Assembly: GCF_009828585.1 (NCBI RefSeq)
Contig: NZ_WSRZ01000003.1
Span: 182,174 to 246,173 of the forward strand
Source: Shewanella litoralis
Lineage (GTDB): Bacteria; Pseudomonadota; Gammaproteobacteria; Enterobacterales; Shewanellaceae
Length of the DNA stretch: 64,000 bases
Reading direction: 5' to 3'
Every line of letters starts with the position of its first letter. Within the stretch, counting starts at the first letter, position 1. Below, piece by piece: positions 46,574 to 55,362 of the stretch. The translations under genes were made by a program, and so were the position numbers. Below the pieces are notes generated by a model, which saw nothing but the letters and a program-made list of their open reading frames with translations, had not been told where the DNA came from and ran no database searches.

Positions 46574-47083
46574 TTAAAATGGAAACCGTGCACTTAATAA
46601 TGGATAGGTTTGCCGCATAATTTTTGGCTTAGTGCTGAATTTTTTACCCACGGGCGTATTTTGTCCAGACGGCACAAAAGGTAATTCATGCCCGGTTCGA
46701 TCTTCGTAAATCTGCCCGGCAATAAGATCATAATCTTCAACAAATGGATAAGCGTAATTATCCACTAACGGCCAGTCGTTTAATTCACCTAAGCAATCGG
46801 GGTTGTTAACGATCTTGTCATACCATTGCTGGCCTAACGACAACAAAAAACACCTAAACTCGGCAAAGGCGTAATCGCTATCGCAGCCGGCAATAATGTA
46901 GGCTGCCCCCCAAACTGACCACAAATAACTGCGACGTAATTGTTGGCCGAACATTTTATCAAATGCTTTAAGTGAGTCATCGTCTAAAGCGGTTAATTTA
47001 TCACGCAGTTGTTGCGCAATGTCATCAGAAGATTGGCTTGGTTTATCACGTGTAACCAGTGCCCAAAAATCGTTTTCTGTCAT
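46574..47083 (-). CDS. DUF4240 protein
   Basis: 169 residues. The N-terminus MTENDFWALVTRDKPS and the following KLTALDDDSLKAFDKMFGQQLRRSYLWSVWGAAYIIAGCDSDYAFAEFRCFLLSLGQQWY are typical of DUF4240, a family of unknown function found in many bacteria. The frame extends to 47167, but ATG at 47083 fits the family N-terminus. Its 5' side overlaps no other coding frame; the neighbouring divergent membrane-protein gene starts 58 bases away. Confidence 0.85.
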   Translation of the reverse strand: MTENDFWALVTRDKPSQSSDDIAQQLRDKLTALDDDSLKAFDKMFGQQLRRSYLWSVWGAAYIIAGCDSDYAFAEFRCFLLSLGQQWYDKIVNNPDCLGELNDWPLVDNYAYPFVEDYDLIAGQIYEDRTGHELPFVPSGQNTPVGKKFSTKPKIMRQTYPLLSARFPF

Positions 47084-47140
47084 CAAAATATATCCACCTG
47101 GCGTGTTTGTGCGATATTCTACCTCAAATTTTATAGCCAG

Positions 47141-47566
47141 ATGACCAATATGAATCAGATAGCACAATCCGCCATGCCGTTAAGAGTAAAAATGCTGGTA
47201 GCACTGTATGCACTTCTTACGTTAATCGCGCTTTGGCGTATGACCACTTTTTATGCATTTGATTTACTCACCCTGGGTGTTTTGCCACTATTATTTGGCA
47301 TATTGACCCGCGCCCAATGGACAAGAGTAGTATTGTTTTTTTATGTGGGATTACAAACGCTTGGCCTAGCTGCAATGAGCACAACGGCTATCATTGCCTA
47401 CCAAATTACCCCTAATGACGTGAATTTAACGTTTCAAGGGTACAACATTCCACTGATCCCTTTATGGCTACTACTCACCACGCTTATTGGATTTCAATGG
47501 TGGGTGGGATTATCTACCGTCACTCGCACTTATTTGGTTGGCGCAAAAGCAGAGCAAAAGACATAA
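47141..47566 (+). CDS. Small integral membrane protein
   Basis: 141 residues, four predicted membrane helices (MLVALYALLTLIALWRM, FDLLTLGVLPLLFGIL, VVLFFYVGLQTLGLAAMSTTAIIAY, IPLIPLWLLLTTLIGFQWWVGL). The start could be ATG 47141 or 47150; 47141 is used. No family recognised. It is divergent from the DUF4240 gene. Confidence 0.55.
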   Translation: MTNMNQIAQSAMPLRVKMLVALYALLTLIALWRMTTFYAFDLLTLGVLPLLFGILTRAQWTRVVLFFYVGLQTLGLAAMSTTAIIAYQITPNDVNLTFQGYNIPLIPLWLLLTTLIGFQWWVGLSTVTRTYLVGAKAEQKT

Positions 47567-47682
47567 CCTAACCTGTTGTCTATAATCACCTCATAAGTTT
47601 GGGTATCATGAGTTAACACGCTCAACAATACAGCAACACCCTAAAACTAAAATAATAAATACATCAACGCGGAACGTTAATC

Positions 47683-48480
47683 ATGAAAAGTCTATCTCCA
47701 AGCGAGCTGTCTATTTTGCTAGTCGAATCGTCTGACACGCAGCGCAAAATAATCATTAGCCGCTTACAACAAGAAGGCGTCAGCAGCATACAAACGGCCG
47801 CCACAATTACCCAAGCAAAAGAGATCATTCAACGTCATAAACCCGACTTGATAGCCAGTGCATTGCACTTTGTTGATGGTGAATCGACTGAGTTATTGCA
47901 ATATATCAAAAACACTCCAGGGTTAAACGACATTCAATTTATGTTGGTCTCCAGTGAATGCCGCCGTGAACAATTAGAAATATTTAGACAATCTGGCGTA
48001 GTGGCTATTTTACCTAAGCCATTTAACGCCGAAAACCTCGCCACAGCGCTCAACTCTACCGTTGATTTACTGAGTAATGATGAACTCGATTTAAGCCATT
48101 TTGATGTCCACAATATTCGGGTATTAGTGGTCGATGACAGTCGGATGGCACGTAACGTGATTAAACGCACTATCGGCAATTTAGGTATGCAACTTATTAC
48201 CGAAGCCGAAGATGGAGAACAAGCAATAAGCTTGATGAAAAACAACATGTATGACTTAGTCATCACCGACTACAACATGCCTTCAGTAGATGGTTTAGCG
48301 CTAACGCAATACATTCGTAACGAAAGTCAGCAGTCACATATTCCTATTTTAATGGTGTCATCTGAAGCAAACGACACCCACCTAAGTAATGTATTCAGTG
48401 CTGGGGTTAACGCCTTATGTGATAAGCCTTTCGAACCACAATTGGTAAAGAAAATTCTTTACCAATTGTTAGAAGAGTAA
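47683..48480 (+). CDS. Tandem receiver-domain response regulator
   Basis: 265 residues made only of two receiver domains. The first (1-125) is degenerate: the phosphoacceptor position in DLIASALHFVDG is Ala, and the acidic pair is reduced to a single Glu in LLVESSD, although the Lys in LPKPF is kept. The second (about 140-265) is canonical: LVVDDSRMARNVI, LVITDYNMPSVDGL, LMVSS, CDKPFEPQ. No output domain is present. It may act by protein contacts, as CheY-like or scaffold proteins do. The gene is monocistronic. Confidence 0.9.
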   Translation: MKSLSPSELSILLVESSDTQRKIIISRLQQEGVSSIQTAATITQAKEIIQRHKPDLIASALHFVDGESTELLQYIKNTPGLNDIQFMLVSSECRREQLEIFRQSGVVAILPKPFNAENLATALNSTVDLLSNDELDLSHFDVHNIRVLVVDDSRMARNVIKRTIGNLGMQLITEAEDGEQAISLMKNNMYDLVITDYNMPSVDGLALTQYIRNESQQSHIPILMVSSEANDTHLSNVFSAGVNALCDKPFEPQLVKKILYQLLEE

Positions 48481-48636
48481 ATTGATCACCCTTTAGTCGA
48501 ATGATTTAGGCTTATTTTGCTCCAAAACCATTACAGATACTGAATTTATAGGATAAAGTGCTTTTAAACCTGCATGGCTTGTGGCATGTTAATGATGTTT
48601 TAAAAAACACTTCTATGGAAAGCAGAGAATACCAAT

Positions 48637-48909
48637 ATGAACAAAAGTGAATTAATTGCAAAAATCGCAGAAAATGCAGAACTAACTAAAGCTGAAGCTG
48701 GCCGCGCACTAAAATCTTTCGAAGAAGCGGTAACTGAAGCGATGAAAAATGGCGACAAGATTTCAATCGTTGGTTTTGGTTCATTTGAAACCACTCAACG
48801 TGCAGCACGTACTGGCCGTAACCCACAAACAGGCAAAGAAATTCAAATCGCAGCAGCGACAGTGCCTAAGTTTAAAGCCGGTAAAACATTAAAAGACAGC
48901 GTGAATTAA
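48637..48909 (+). CDS. HU-family DNA-binding protein
   Basis: 90 residues, the full HU length. [26 protein letters not shown], the arm [26 protein letters not shown] and the tail [19 protein letters not shown] match HupA/HupB closely. It binds and bends DNA non-specifically and helps compact the nucleoid. It is not next to lon, so hupA versus hupB cannot be decided. A strong terminator follows. Confidence 0.95.
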   Translation: MNKSELIAKIAENAELTKAEAGRALKSFEEAVTEAMKNGDKISIVGFGSFETTQRAARTGRNPQTGKEIQIAAATVPKFKAGKTLKDSVN

Positions 48910-49234
48910 TTTTCGCTAACGCCTTTTGACGAAAACCTCCTTCTGGAGGTTTTTTTATGCGCAACATTTAACAAATGCCAAAGATCAATTCAGTTTATGG
49001 CTTAATCTCAAGCTATTACCATAGATCCATAATTGCACAAAAAAAGTGCAGCGTTGCATCATTAAGCCGCAACAGCCTTGCTACAAAATGTAGCATCGTT
49101 AATTAAACCATTGATTAATATAAAATAACAAAAGTGGCATGCGATTCGCTAATTTATCATCAGACAAACCGACATTGAGTATGTTTAAACCATAAATAAA
49201 TGACTCAGTGACAATAAAACATTAAGGGATGAAG
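48910..49234. other. Intergenic region after HU
   Basis: 325 bases with the HU terminator at its left end and the promoter region of the TorF porin gene at its right end. It contains two small perfect hairpins (TGCAC/GTGCA near 49035 and TGCTACA/TGTAGCA near 49080) without T runs. No gene was seen. Confidence 0.4.
48932..48956 (+). terminator. Terminator after HU
   Basis: AAAACCTCC and GGAGGTTTT with a 4-base loop, followed by T's. Confidence 0.85.
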
Positions 49235-49921
49235 ATGAAAAAATCACTATATCAAGCAATTGCATTATCAACAGGTTTACTATTGAGCGGCAGCGCCCTT
49301 GCTGAAGTCACTGGCAATATTGGCGCAACATCAAACTACTTATGGCGCGGTACTACGCAAACCAGTAATGAAGCGGCGATTCAAGGTGGCCTTGATTACG
49401 CACACGACTCTGGTTTTTATGCCGGTACTTGGGCTTCAAATGTCGATTTTGGTGATGAAACCAGCTACGAGTTAGACTTTTATGGTGGTTACGGTGGTAA
49501 CTTCACAGAAGATTTAACGTACGATGTAAGTTACATCTATTATGCGTATCCAGATGCTGGTGCCAGCATCGATTTTGGTGAAATCGCTATCGTACTGGGT
49601 TGGAAATGGTTAGACGTAGGCTACTCTCAAGTTGTTAATGCAGACTCAGATGTATCAGGCGCATCAGACGAAAAAGATTGGAGCTATATCCAAGCTAATG
49701 CAAGCTTCCCATTAACTGAAAAGCTCAGCGTAGCGTTCCACTACGGTTACTCACAAGGTGATGTCGTCGAAGATCTATTTGGTGACACATACACAGACTA
49801 CAACGTGACATTAAGCGCAGAAACTGACATTGGTACTGTGTCATTCATGGCTTCAGATACTGACTTACCAGACAGCGATGCCAAAATAGTTTTAGGTTAC
49901 TCATACGGCTTTACACTATAA
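49235..49921 (+). CDS. TorF-family putative porin
   Basis: About 228 residues. A signal peptide (SLYQAIALSTGLLLSGSALA) is followed by EVTGNIGATSNYLWRGTTQTSNEAAIQGGLDYAHDSGFYAGTWASNV, the opening typical of the TIGR02001/TorF family. Beta-barrel strands repeat to the end, which closes with GYSYGFTL. Acidic and Tyr-rich, as outer-membrane channels often are. ATG 49235 has AAGGGA five bases before it. Function is unproven in the family. Confidence 0.88.
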   Translation: MKKSLYQAIALSTGLLLSGSALAEVTGNIGATSNYLWRGTTQTSNEAAIQGGLDYAHDSGFYAGTWASNVDFGDETSYELDFYGGYGGNFTEDLTYDVSYIYYAYPDAGASIDFGEIAIVLGWKWLDVGYSQVVNADSDVSGASDEKDWSYIQANASFPLTEKLSVAFHYGYSQGDVVEDLFGDTYTDYNVTLSAETDIGTVSFMASDTDLPDSDAKIVLGYSYGFTL

Positions 49922-49964
49922 GCCATTGCAATAAAATTAGGCTATCACGCTATTTTTATTGAAG

Positions 49965-49996
49965 AAAATGCCACTGTTATATACAGTGGCATTTTT
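49965..49996 (+). terminator. Terminator after the porin gene
   Basis: AAAATGCCACTG and CAGTGGCATTTTT with a 7-base loop. Confidence 0.85.
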
Positions 49997-50189
49997 ATGT
50001 AGGCGATATCAGTCACAAATGTTAACCGGTTTTATCGCAAGAAAATTTGTTAATGCTAAACTCAAAATGAAAGGTGAAAATAGCTGTCCATGTCAGACAA
50101 AAACTTTTACTTTTCTATTAGTGTTTTTTTAGTTAGAAAGTGCTCATTGAATTCGTTTCGTTTTTCCCATTCAACTTGAGGGTTTCGTT

Positions 50190-50366
50190 ATGGCTAATCT
50201 TACAGATCGAGTGCCAGATGACACAGAAATTGACGCGATGACAACGCCTAGAGGCAGTAAGTCAACCGAGTCATTACAGCATAAGCGTCAAATCAAACGC
50301 AGGTTAGAGGATTTCCTCGAACAAGCGCAATTACGCAAAGCCATTGGTGATGACGACTTTTTCTAG
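50190..50366 (+). CDS. Small basic protein, PA3496-like
   Basis: 58 residues, soluble. It has an acidic N-terminus (DRVPDDTEIDAMTT) and a basic C-terminal motif (KRQIKRRLEDFLEQAQLRKAIGDDDFF) resembling the short PA3496-type family annotated as envelope-integrity proteins in Pseudomonas and Shewanella. TTGAGGG precedes the ATG, and the gene ends just before a strong terminator. The family match rests on the short RxxLEDxLExxxLRK pattern, so it is tentative. Confidence 0.65.
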   Translation: MANLTDRVPDDTEIDAMTTPRGSKSTESLQHKRQIKRRLEDFLEQAQLRKAIGDDDFF

Positions 50367-50367
50367 C

Positions 50368-50401
50368 AAAAAGGGATAAACATCGTGTTTATCCCTTTTT
50401 A
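50368..50401. terminator. Terminator between the small gene and the PDC gene
   Basis: AAAAAGGGATAAACA and TGTTTATCCCTTTTT: a 15-bp perfect stem with a 3-base loop. Confidence 0.9.
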
Positions 50402-50417
50402 ATTTATCTTAATACCG

Positions 50418-51395
50418 TTATAGGGTATTTTTTTCTGCTCTGCCGCCGTGTCTGTTTGCCTGCGTTTGGGTTAATAATAATTCAGCTTTCGCGCCAAGGT
50501 ACACATAGATACCTAGGCCGACCAACAATCCCACTACGGCAAGCATCATTAAAATGGCTGGCTCAATATATTGTTTTTCACCTAATGACGCTTTAAACAT
50601 TGTCAGTAAGGCTTCAATCGAAATCGCAATTAAAATCGTTGAAATAAACCGGGTTATGGTTCTACGCGTCGAACTGTGCCGAAATATATCTTTATGCATC
50701 AGCACTTCCTCTTCCAATATGGTTTTACCCAAGTCAAAAATAGCCAGTGCCAAAGTTAAAAAGATAATAATGCCAAAGGGCTGCAAGGGATCATGACGGG
50801 CCGATGCCTGGCTAAAGAGCTCATAAATATCTAATGTCACCGTCCACATCAGTACGGTCACCAACACAAAAAGACACAAGACTATGGCGGCATAAATACT
50901 TTTAAAGAACGGCGACATTTTACGCCTTGCGCTGTCGCCCATCATGAACTCAATGAGCCGAGTTAAATTGACATCTATCACCACAATGCCTGTCTCACCC
51001 GTTGATGAGGTTAAGATTTGTGATGCTGATAAACACAAACCACCACCAGCATTAGACAAGTAAGGCCGGGTAATGTGTGCTGTGTTGGCCTGAGAAAGTT
51101 GAGTAAAATAAGGCCGCTGACTTCTATCGGCCTGTTTACCGTTATTGAGGAGCTTCACTTGCTGGTTAACAACACTGATATTGGGGCTAACCTGTATCCC
51201 TTGTTCATCGAGTAAATAAATCAGTTCAACAAACGGATAACTCACCGCCATATCTTCAAACACTTTTGCTGAAACAGGCTTATCGAATAAATTCACATCA
51301 CCCACACCCACTAAAATGGACTCAAGCAGTTCGTGTACTAGATTTTCGTATTCGTGATAACGCTCAATCACGCTTAAATAACTCATTGCAGCCAT
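50418..51395 (-). CDS. PDC-type sensor membrane protein
   Basis: 325 residues. The first ~155 residues form a PDC/Cache-like sensory domain (VFEDMAVSYPFVELIYLLDEQGIQVSPNIS, DRSQRPYFTQLSQA). The second half has about four membrane helices (IYAAIVLCLFVLVTVLMWTV, FGIIIFLTLALAIFDLG, FISTILIAISIEALLTMF, LMMLAVVGLLVGLGIYVYLG). No kinase, cyclase or methyl-accepting domain follows, which is unusual: the sensor seems to be coupled directly to a membrane module. ATG 51395 has AGAGGA before it. Confidence 0.75.
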   Translation of the reverse strand: MAAMSYLSVIERYHEYENLVHELLESILVGVGDVNLFDKPVSAKVFEDMAVSYPFVELIYLLDEQGIQVSPNISVVNQQVKLLNNGKQADRSQRPYFTQLSQANTAHITRPYLSNAGGGLCLSASQILTSSTGETGIVVIDVNLTRLIEFMMGDSARRKMSPFFKSIYAAIVLCLFVLVTVLMWTVTLDIYELFSQASARHDPLQPFGIIIFLTLALAIFDLGKTILEEEVLMHKDIFRHSSTRRTITRFISTILIAISIEALLTMFKASLGEKQYIEPAILMMLAVVGLLVGLGIYVYLGAKAELLLTQTQANRHGGRAEKNTL

Positions 51396-51585
51396 ATGCA
51401 GTCCTCTTCATCGACACGACAATGAAACAAAGCACTTTTAATGCCAACAAGTAAATCCATTATTTTCAATACGATAAAGTCTAAACTAATATAATACTTA
51501 CTTAATTAACGCTCAACACGCACCAAAATAGGGCTTATGCCACTATATTTTTTCATTGCTGTTTTGTGATCGACTTCTGCTAATA

Positions 51586-51864
51586 TATACCCAATCAACT
51601 TGAAGATACGTGTTTCAGAGCTTCACCGTGTTTTCAATACTAGGCGCGTTAATGCGGTAATGTAGGCACCTTATAAATTAGCGCAACAACGTAGTGTGAA
51701 CACGGTGAAACTCCCAGAGGGCAAGTTTTACACGCGTTTATGCTGCGGCTTTTGTTAATTTAGCTGATTTTGGAAAGGGAATAACCATTACCCGCAATCA
51801 ATGCCTTGCCTAAACGCGTGTAAATTCTTGCTGAAATCGAGCGTCTTCAGGTTGTTTGGGTATA
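51586..51864. repeat. Interspersed MITE-like element, copy C
   Basis: About 279 bp, same orientation as copy A and the closest to it in sequence. Begins TATACCCAATCAACTTGAAG and ends CTTCAGGTTGTTTGGGTATA. Both internal inverted pairs are intact (CTTCACCGTG with CACGGTGAAAC; TTTACACGCGTTTA with TAAACGCGTGTAAA). It separates the divergent PDC and DUF1704 genes and so sits in or near both promoters. Confidence 0.88.
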
Positions 51865-51931
51865 TGCTCATTAGCATCAGGAATATGCAACAAAACTTCA
51901 TGCCTCAGGTTTTCTAGATTAGGAAAAGACA

Positions 51932-53284
51932 ATGTCTGACTCTTTATTGCGTTATCAGCAGGATATTCGTCGTTTTTCTGATGAATTAATTCGCATCCAA
52001 GCACCGATTAAAATTTTAGATTCGATTAAATGGCCTAAACAAATTGAAGATGACTTTTTAGCCAAGCAAACTAAAACATTGCCCAACGTGAGTAATGATT
52101 TTTATCAATCGATTCCGTTGTCATTCAATGCCGCTCAAACTCAAACCGATCTTCAAGGTTTAAAAAGTGCCATTGAACGAGGGTTAGGTAAACGAGATAA
52201 ATTAGGCAAAATTCTCCTGGCTAACATTGATCAATACCGCATCGTGATCGACATGCTGCATAATCGCGGTAACCCTACCTTTGGTAAACTCAGTCAAGAA
52301 CTCTACGGCAGTGCAAGCCATAAATTGCACGGCGATCGCCATACACTCCGTCAACTCGGCGACCGCTTGAGCCATATTTTCTCGTTACCTGCTGCGCGTC
52401 ATATGAGTAATCGTCATCCTAAAATTATTACCGCCCCAGAAGCCGTTGACGTACTGAGTGAGCGCTTAGTTAAGTATTTTCATAACGATGAAATCCACGT
52501 CAAATTAAGCGATGGTATCGCCTCTGACGCCGCGGTGGGTGGCGATACAGTAAAACTAAATACTAGCGCCATGTTTAGCGAATCCGATCTCAATGTGTAT
52601 GAGGTCCATGAGGGTTGGGTGCATGTGGGCACAACGCTCAATGGTCGTGCTCAGCCCCATGCTACCTGGCTCAGTGTCGGGTCGCCGCGAGTAACGGCGT
52701 CGCAAGAAGGCCTGGCAGTGCTGATGGAAATGCTGACTCTTAGCTCAAATCCTGGGCGTGCTCGTCGTATTAGCGACCGAGTTTCAGCTGTCGATATGGC
52801 TGAACAAGGTGCCGACTTTATCGAAGTGTATCGCTACTTTAGAAACCTGAATTTAAGCTCAAAAGACAGTTATCGCGTGACTCAAAGAGTGTTTCGTGGC
52901 GGCATGGTCGCTGGCGGCAGCTTTTTTACTAAAGATATTTCATATGTGCGCGGTTATGTTGAAAACATTAACTTTATCCGCAGTGCCATTAGCACCGGCT
53001 TGCCAGAACTGATCCCGATGTTATTTTTAGGTAAGCTCGCTATCGAAGATATTCCAGTACTTTATCAAGCTTATCAGGAAGGCATTATTGCCAAACCCAA
53101 ATATTTACCGCCGATGTTTGAAGACATCAGTGGCCTTTATGCCTGGTTTGGTTTTGCTTCTGGGATCGGTAATATTGATCTTAAAGGGGTACAACGACAC
53201 TTTGCCCGCCAATTTAAGCATGTGGCTCCGTCATTGGCTGTCGACTTGTTTGAAGACTCAGAATTTGACAATAACTTCGAATAA
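51932..53284 (+). CDS. DUF1704 (QEGLA-motif) putative zinc metallopeptidase
   Basis: 450 residues. It carries the QEGLA motif (Gln258-Ala262) that names the family, and a HEGWVH segment (His226, Glu227, His231) fitting an HExxxH metal site. Eukaryotic DUF1704 members (MATCAP tubulin carboxypeptidases) use such a site, so a peptidase function is a reasonable inference. In bacteria the family is annotated as flavohemoglobin expression-modulating. The protein has no signal peptide or membrane helix. AGGAAAAG precedes the ATG, which lies 67 bases after repeat copy C. Confidence 0.85.
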   Translation: MSDSLLRYQQDIRRFSDELIRIQAPIKILDSIKWPKQIEDDFLAKQTKTLPNVSNDFYQSIPLSFNAAQTQTDLQGLKSAIERGLGKRDKLGKILLANIDQYRIVIDMLHNRGNPTFGKLSQELYGSASHKLHGDRHTLRQLGDRLSHIFSLPAARHMSNRHPKIITAPEAVDVLSERLVKYFHNDEIHVKLSDGIASDAAVGGDTVKLNTSAMFSESDLNVYEVHEGWVHVGTTLNGRAQPHATWLSVGSPRVTASQEGLAVLMEMLTLSSNPGRARRISDRVSAVDMAEQGADFIEVYRYFRNLNLSSKDSYRVTQRVFRGGMVAGGSFFTKDISYVRGYVENINFIRSAISTGLPELIPMLFLGKLAIEDIPVLYQAYQEGIIAKPKYLPPMFEDISGLYAWFGFASGIGNIDLKGVQRHFARQFKHVAPSLAVDLFEDSEFDNNFE

Positions 53285-53333
53285 TTATTTCGCTTAAGAA
53301 CTATTGTCTAAGCTCATTTTTGTAACGTTCATT

Positions 53334-53363
53334 AGCTAAGTGTGGTGTAAATCACACTTAGCT
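53334..53363. promoter_or_regulatory. Palindrome with CRP-like core upstream of the exporter operon
   Basis: AGCTAAGTGTG and CACACTTAGCT form an 11-bp perfect inverted repeat around GTGTAAAT. Its centre TGTGGTGTAAATCACA (53341-53356) matches the CRP consensus TGTGAnnnnnnTCACA at 9 of 10 positions. A possible -10 box TATAGT lies at 53383-53388. No T run follows, so it is less likely to be a terminator. Confidence 0.45.
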
Positions 53364-53416
53364 GGCTCATCAAATGCAATGCTATAGTGTAATCATATCC
53401 TTATATGAGACTTGCT

Positions 53417-54376
53417 ATGAAGCATCTGCTATTTTCAGCGTTCTTATTGAGTGTCACCGTTCTCAGCGGTTGCACGCCGGCCACGCCCGACCAAGCATTG
53501 GGAACCTTAGAGCGCGATCGCGTGTTGCTGCGCGCCACAGCCGCTGAAATCATTACCGCCCAACCCATCAAAAAAGGCATGCAAATTAATCAAGGAGACT
53601 TATTAGTCCAATTTGATACCCACAAACAAGCAGCACGATTAGCCGTGATGCAAGCCGAAGTGGTTAAAGCCAAAGCCTATTTATTAAAGCTCACTAATGG
53701 CGAGCGACCAGAAGATATTGCCAGCGCAAACTCAGCATTAAAAAGTGCCAACGCGGCCAAAATTGAAGCGCAAAAATCCTATCAACGCACAGCCAGTTTA
53801 TTGGCTAAACGCTTAGTCAGTGAGGCCGAACGTGATCGGGCTTTAGCCCTTAGAGATCAAACGACTGCCGAATACGATGCGGCAAACGATCGCTTAACCG
53901 TTTTGATCAAAGGCGTTCGCCAAGAAGATATCTTTCAAGCTCAAGCGGCACTCGACGCAGCCACGGCAAATTTAAGCTACGAGCAACAGGTGTATAGCGA
54001 CTTGAGTATCCGCGCAACACGCAGCGGAAAATTAGACAACCTACCTTACAATATTGGCGAACGTGTTCCTCTAAGTGCTGTGGTGGCGGTAATACAGGCC
54101 GATGCAGCGCCTTATGCCAGAGTGTATATTCCCGAGCCTTACGCCGCTAAGCTGCATATAGGCCAAAGCTTGGCAGTAAAGGTGGACGGTATCGATAACG
54201 ACTTTAACGGCACACTTCGCTGGATAAGCACCGAACCCGCATTCACGCCCTACTACGCACTCAATCAAGCCGATCGTTCGCGACTGGCATTTTTAGCTGA
54301 AGTCAGTTTAGATGACACCGCCAGTGAACTCCCTACTGGTATTCCTGCTCAAGTTATCTTACCGGCGCAAAAATGA
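53417..54376 (+). CDS. HlyD-family periplasmic adaptor lipoprotein
   Basis: About 319 residues. A lipoprotein signal ends in the lipobox LSGC (MKHLLFSAFLLSVTVLSGC), so it is membrane-anchored by lipid. The body is a membrane-fusion protein: a long alpha hairpin at about 75-195 (KAKAYLLKLTNGERPEDIASANSALKSANAAKIEA) between lipoyl-like halves (IKKGMQINQGDLLVQFDTHKQ; LSIRATRSGKLDNLPYNIGERVPLSA). It resembles YbhG/YhiI. The stop overlaps the ATPase gene start by four bases (ATGA). ATG 53417 is preferred to 53405 because it starts the lipoprotein signal. Confidence 0.9.
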   Translation: MKHLLFSAFLLSVTVLSGCTPATPDQALGTLERDRVLLRATAAEIITAQPIKKGMQINQGDLLVQFDTHKQAARLAVMQAEVVKAKAYLLKLTNGERPEDIASANSALKSANAAKIEAQKSYQRTASLLAKRLVSEAERDRALALRDQTTAEYDAANDRLTVLIKGVRQEDIFQAQAALDAATANLSYEQQVYSDLSIRATRSGKLDNLPYNIGERVPLSAVVAVIQADAAPYARVYIPEPYAAKLHIGQSLAVKVDGIDNDFNGTLRWISTEPAFTPYYALNQADRSRLAFLAEVSLDDTASELPTGIPAQVILPAQK

Positions 54377-55362
54377 CCCAACCAATAGACCCTCAATGGG
54401 TAATACAAGCACATAATCTCACTAAACGCTTTGGCGACTTTGCTGCAGTTGAACGCTTAAATTTATCTGTGCCTAAAGGCCATATATATGGCTTTTTAGG
54501 CCCCAACGGTTGCGGTAAATCCACCACCATTAGAATGCTAACCGGCTTGTTAACACCGAGCGAAGGCGATATTAATGTCATGGGGCTAAGCATCCCTAAA
54601 CAAGCTGAAGCATTGCGTCAGCACATTGGATATATGACACAAAAGTTTTCCCTCTATGACGATCTCACCGTTAAAGAGAACCTGCAATTTATTGGGCGAA
54701 TTTATGGCATTAATGCAGACCAATGTAAGAAACGAATTGATCAACTGCAAAGCACTTATAAACTCAATCAATATCAACACCAATTAGCAAGCACACTCAG
54801 CGGCGGACAACGGCAACGACTTGCACTGGCCTGCGCCTGTTTAAACCAACCTTCATTGTTGTTTTTAGATGAGCCCACTTCAGCGGTTGACCCACAAAAC
54901 AGGCGAGACTTTTGGGAGCAGTTATTCGACTTATCTGAACAAGGCACCAGCATTTTAGTGACCACTCACTATATGGATGAAGCCGAGCGCTGTCATAAAA
55001 TCGCCATCATGGAAAAAGGCCACATTAGAGCCGATGACACACCAAAATCATTGATGGACAACATCAATGCTCACGTAATTGAAATTACTACAACTGATTT
55101 AAGGCAATTAAAACAGATATTAATTGCCATTGAGCACGTTACCTCTGCGGCGCAATTAGGCCATCGCCTACGGGTATTAGTGAGTAAGAACATCAGCGAT
55201 CCTATCCCCTGGATATTGCATCAATGCCAGCAGCACAATCGGCAGCTGAAGCCACAAGACATTCGCCTAGTGAGCGCAAATCTAGAAGACGTGTTTGTGA
55301 GCCACACGGGTCAGCCTATATCTTGCCAACCGATGCAACACGAGGGCGAACATCATGGTTAG
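54373..55362 (+). CDS. ABC transporter ATP-binding protein (YbhF-like)
   Basis: 329 residues with a single nucleotide-binding domain: Walker A GPNGCGKST (43-51), Q-loop near TQKFSLYDDLTVKENL, signature LSGGQRQR, and Walker B LLFLDEPTSAVD (about 160-171), then the His switch TTHYMDEAERC. A C-terminal extension of ~95 residues ends SHTGQPISCQPM. Start and stop overlap both neighbours (by 4 and 8 bases), so the three genes are coupled. Confidence 0.95.
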   Translation: MTQPIDPQWVIQAHNLTKRFGDFAAVERLNLSVPKGHIYGFLGPNGCGKSTTIRMLTGLLTPSEGDINVMGLSIPKQAEALRQHIGYMTQKFSLYDDLTVKENLQFIGRIYGINADQCKKRIDQLQSTYKLNQYQHQLASTLSGGQRQRLALACACLNQPSLLFLDEPTSAVDPQNRRDFWEQLFDLSEQGTSILVTTHYMDEAERCHKIAIMEKGHIRADDTPKSLMDNINAHVIEITTTDLRQLKQILIAIEHVTSAAQLGHRLRVLVSKNISDPIPWILHQCQQHNRQLKPQDIRLVSANLEDVFVSHTGQPISCQPMQHEGEHHG

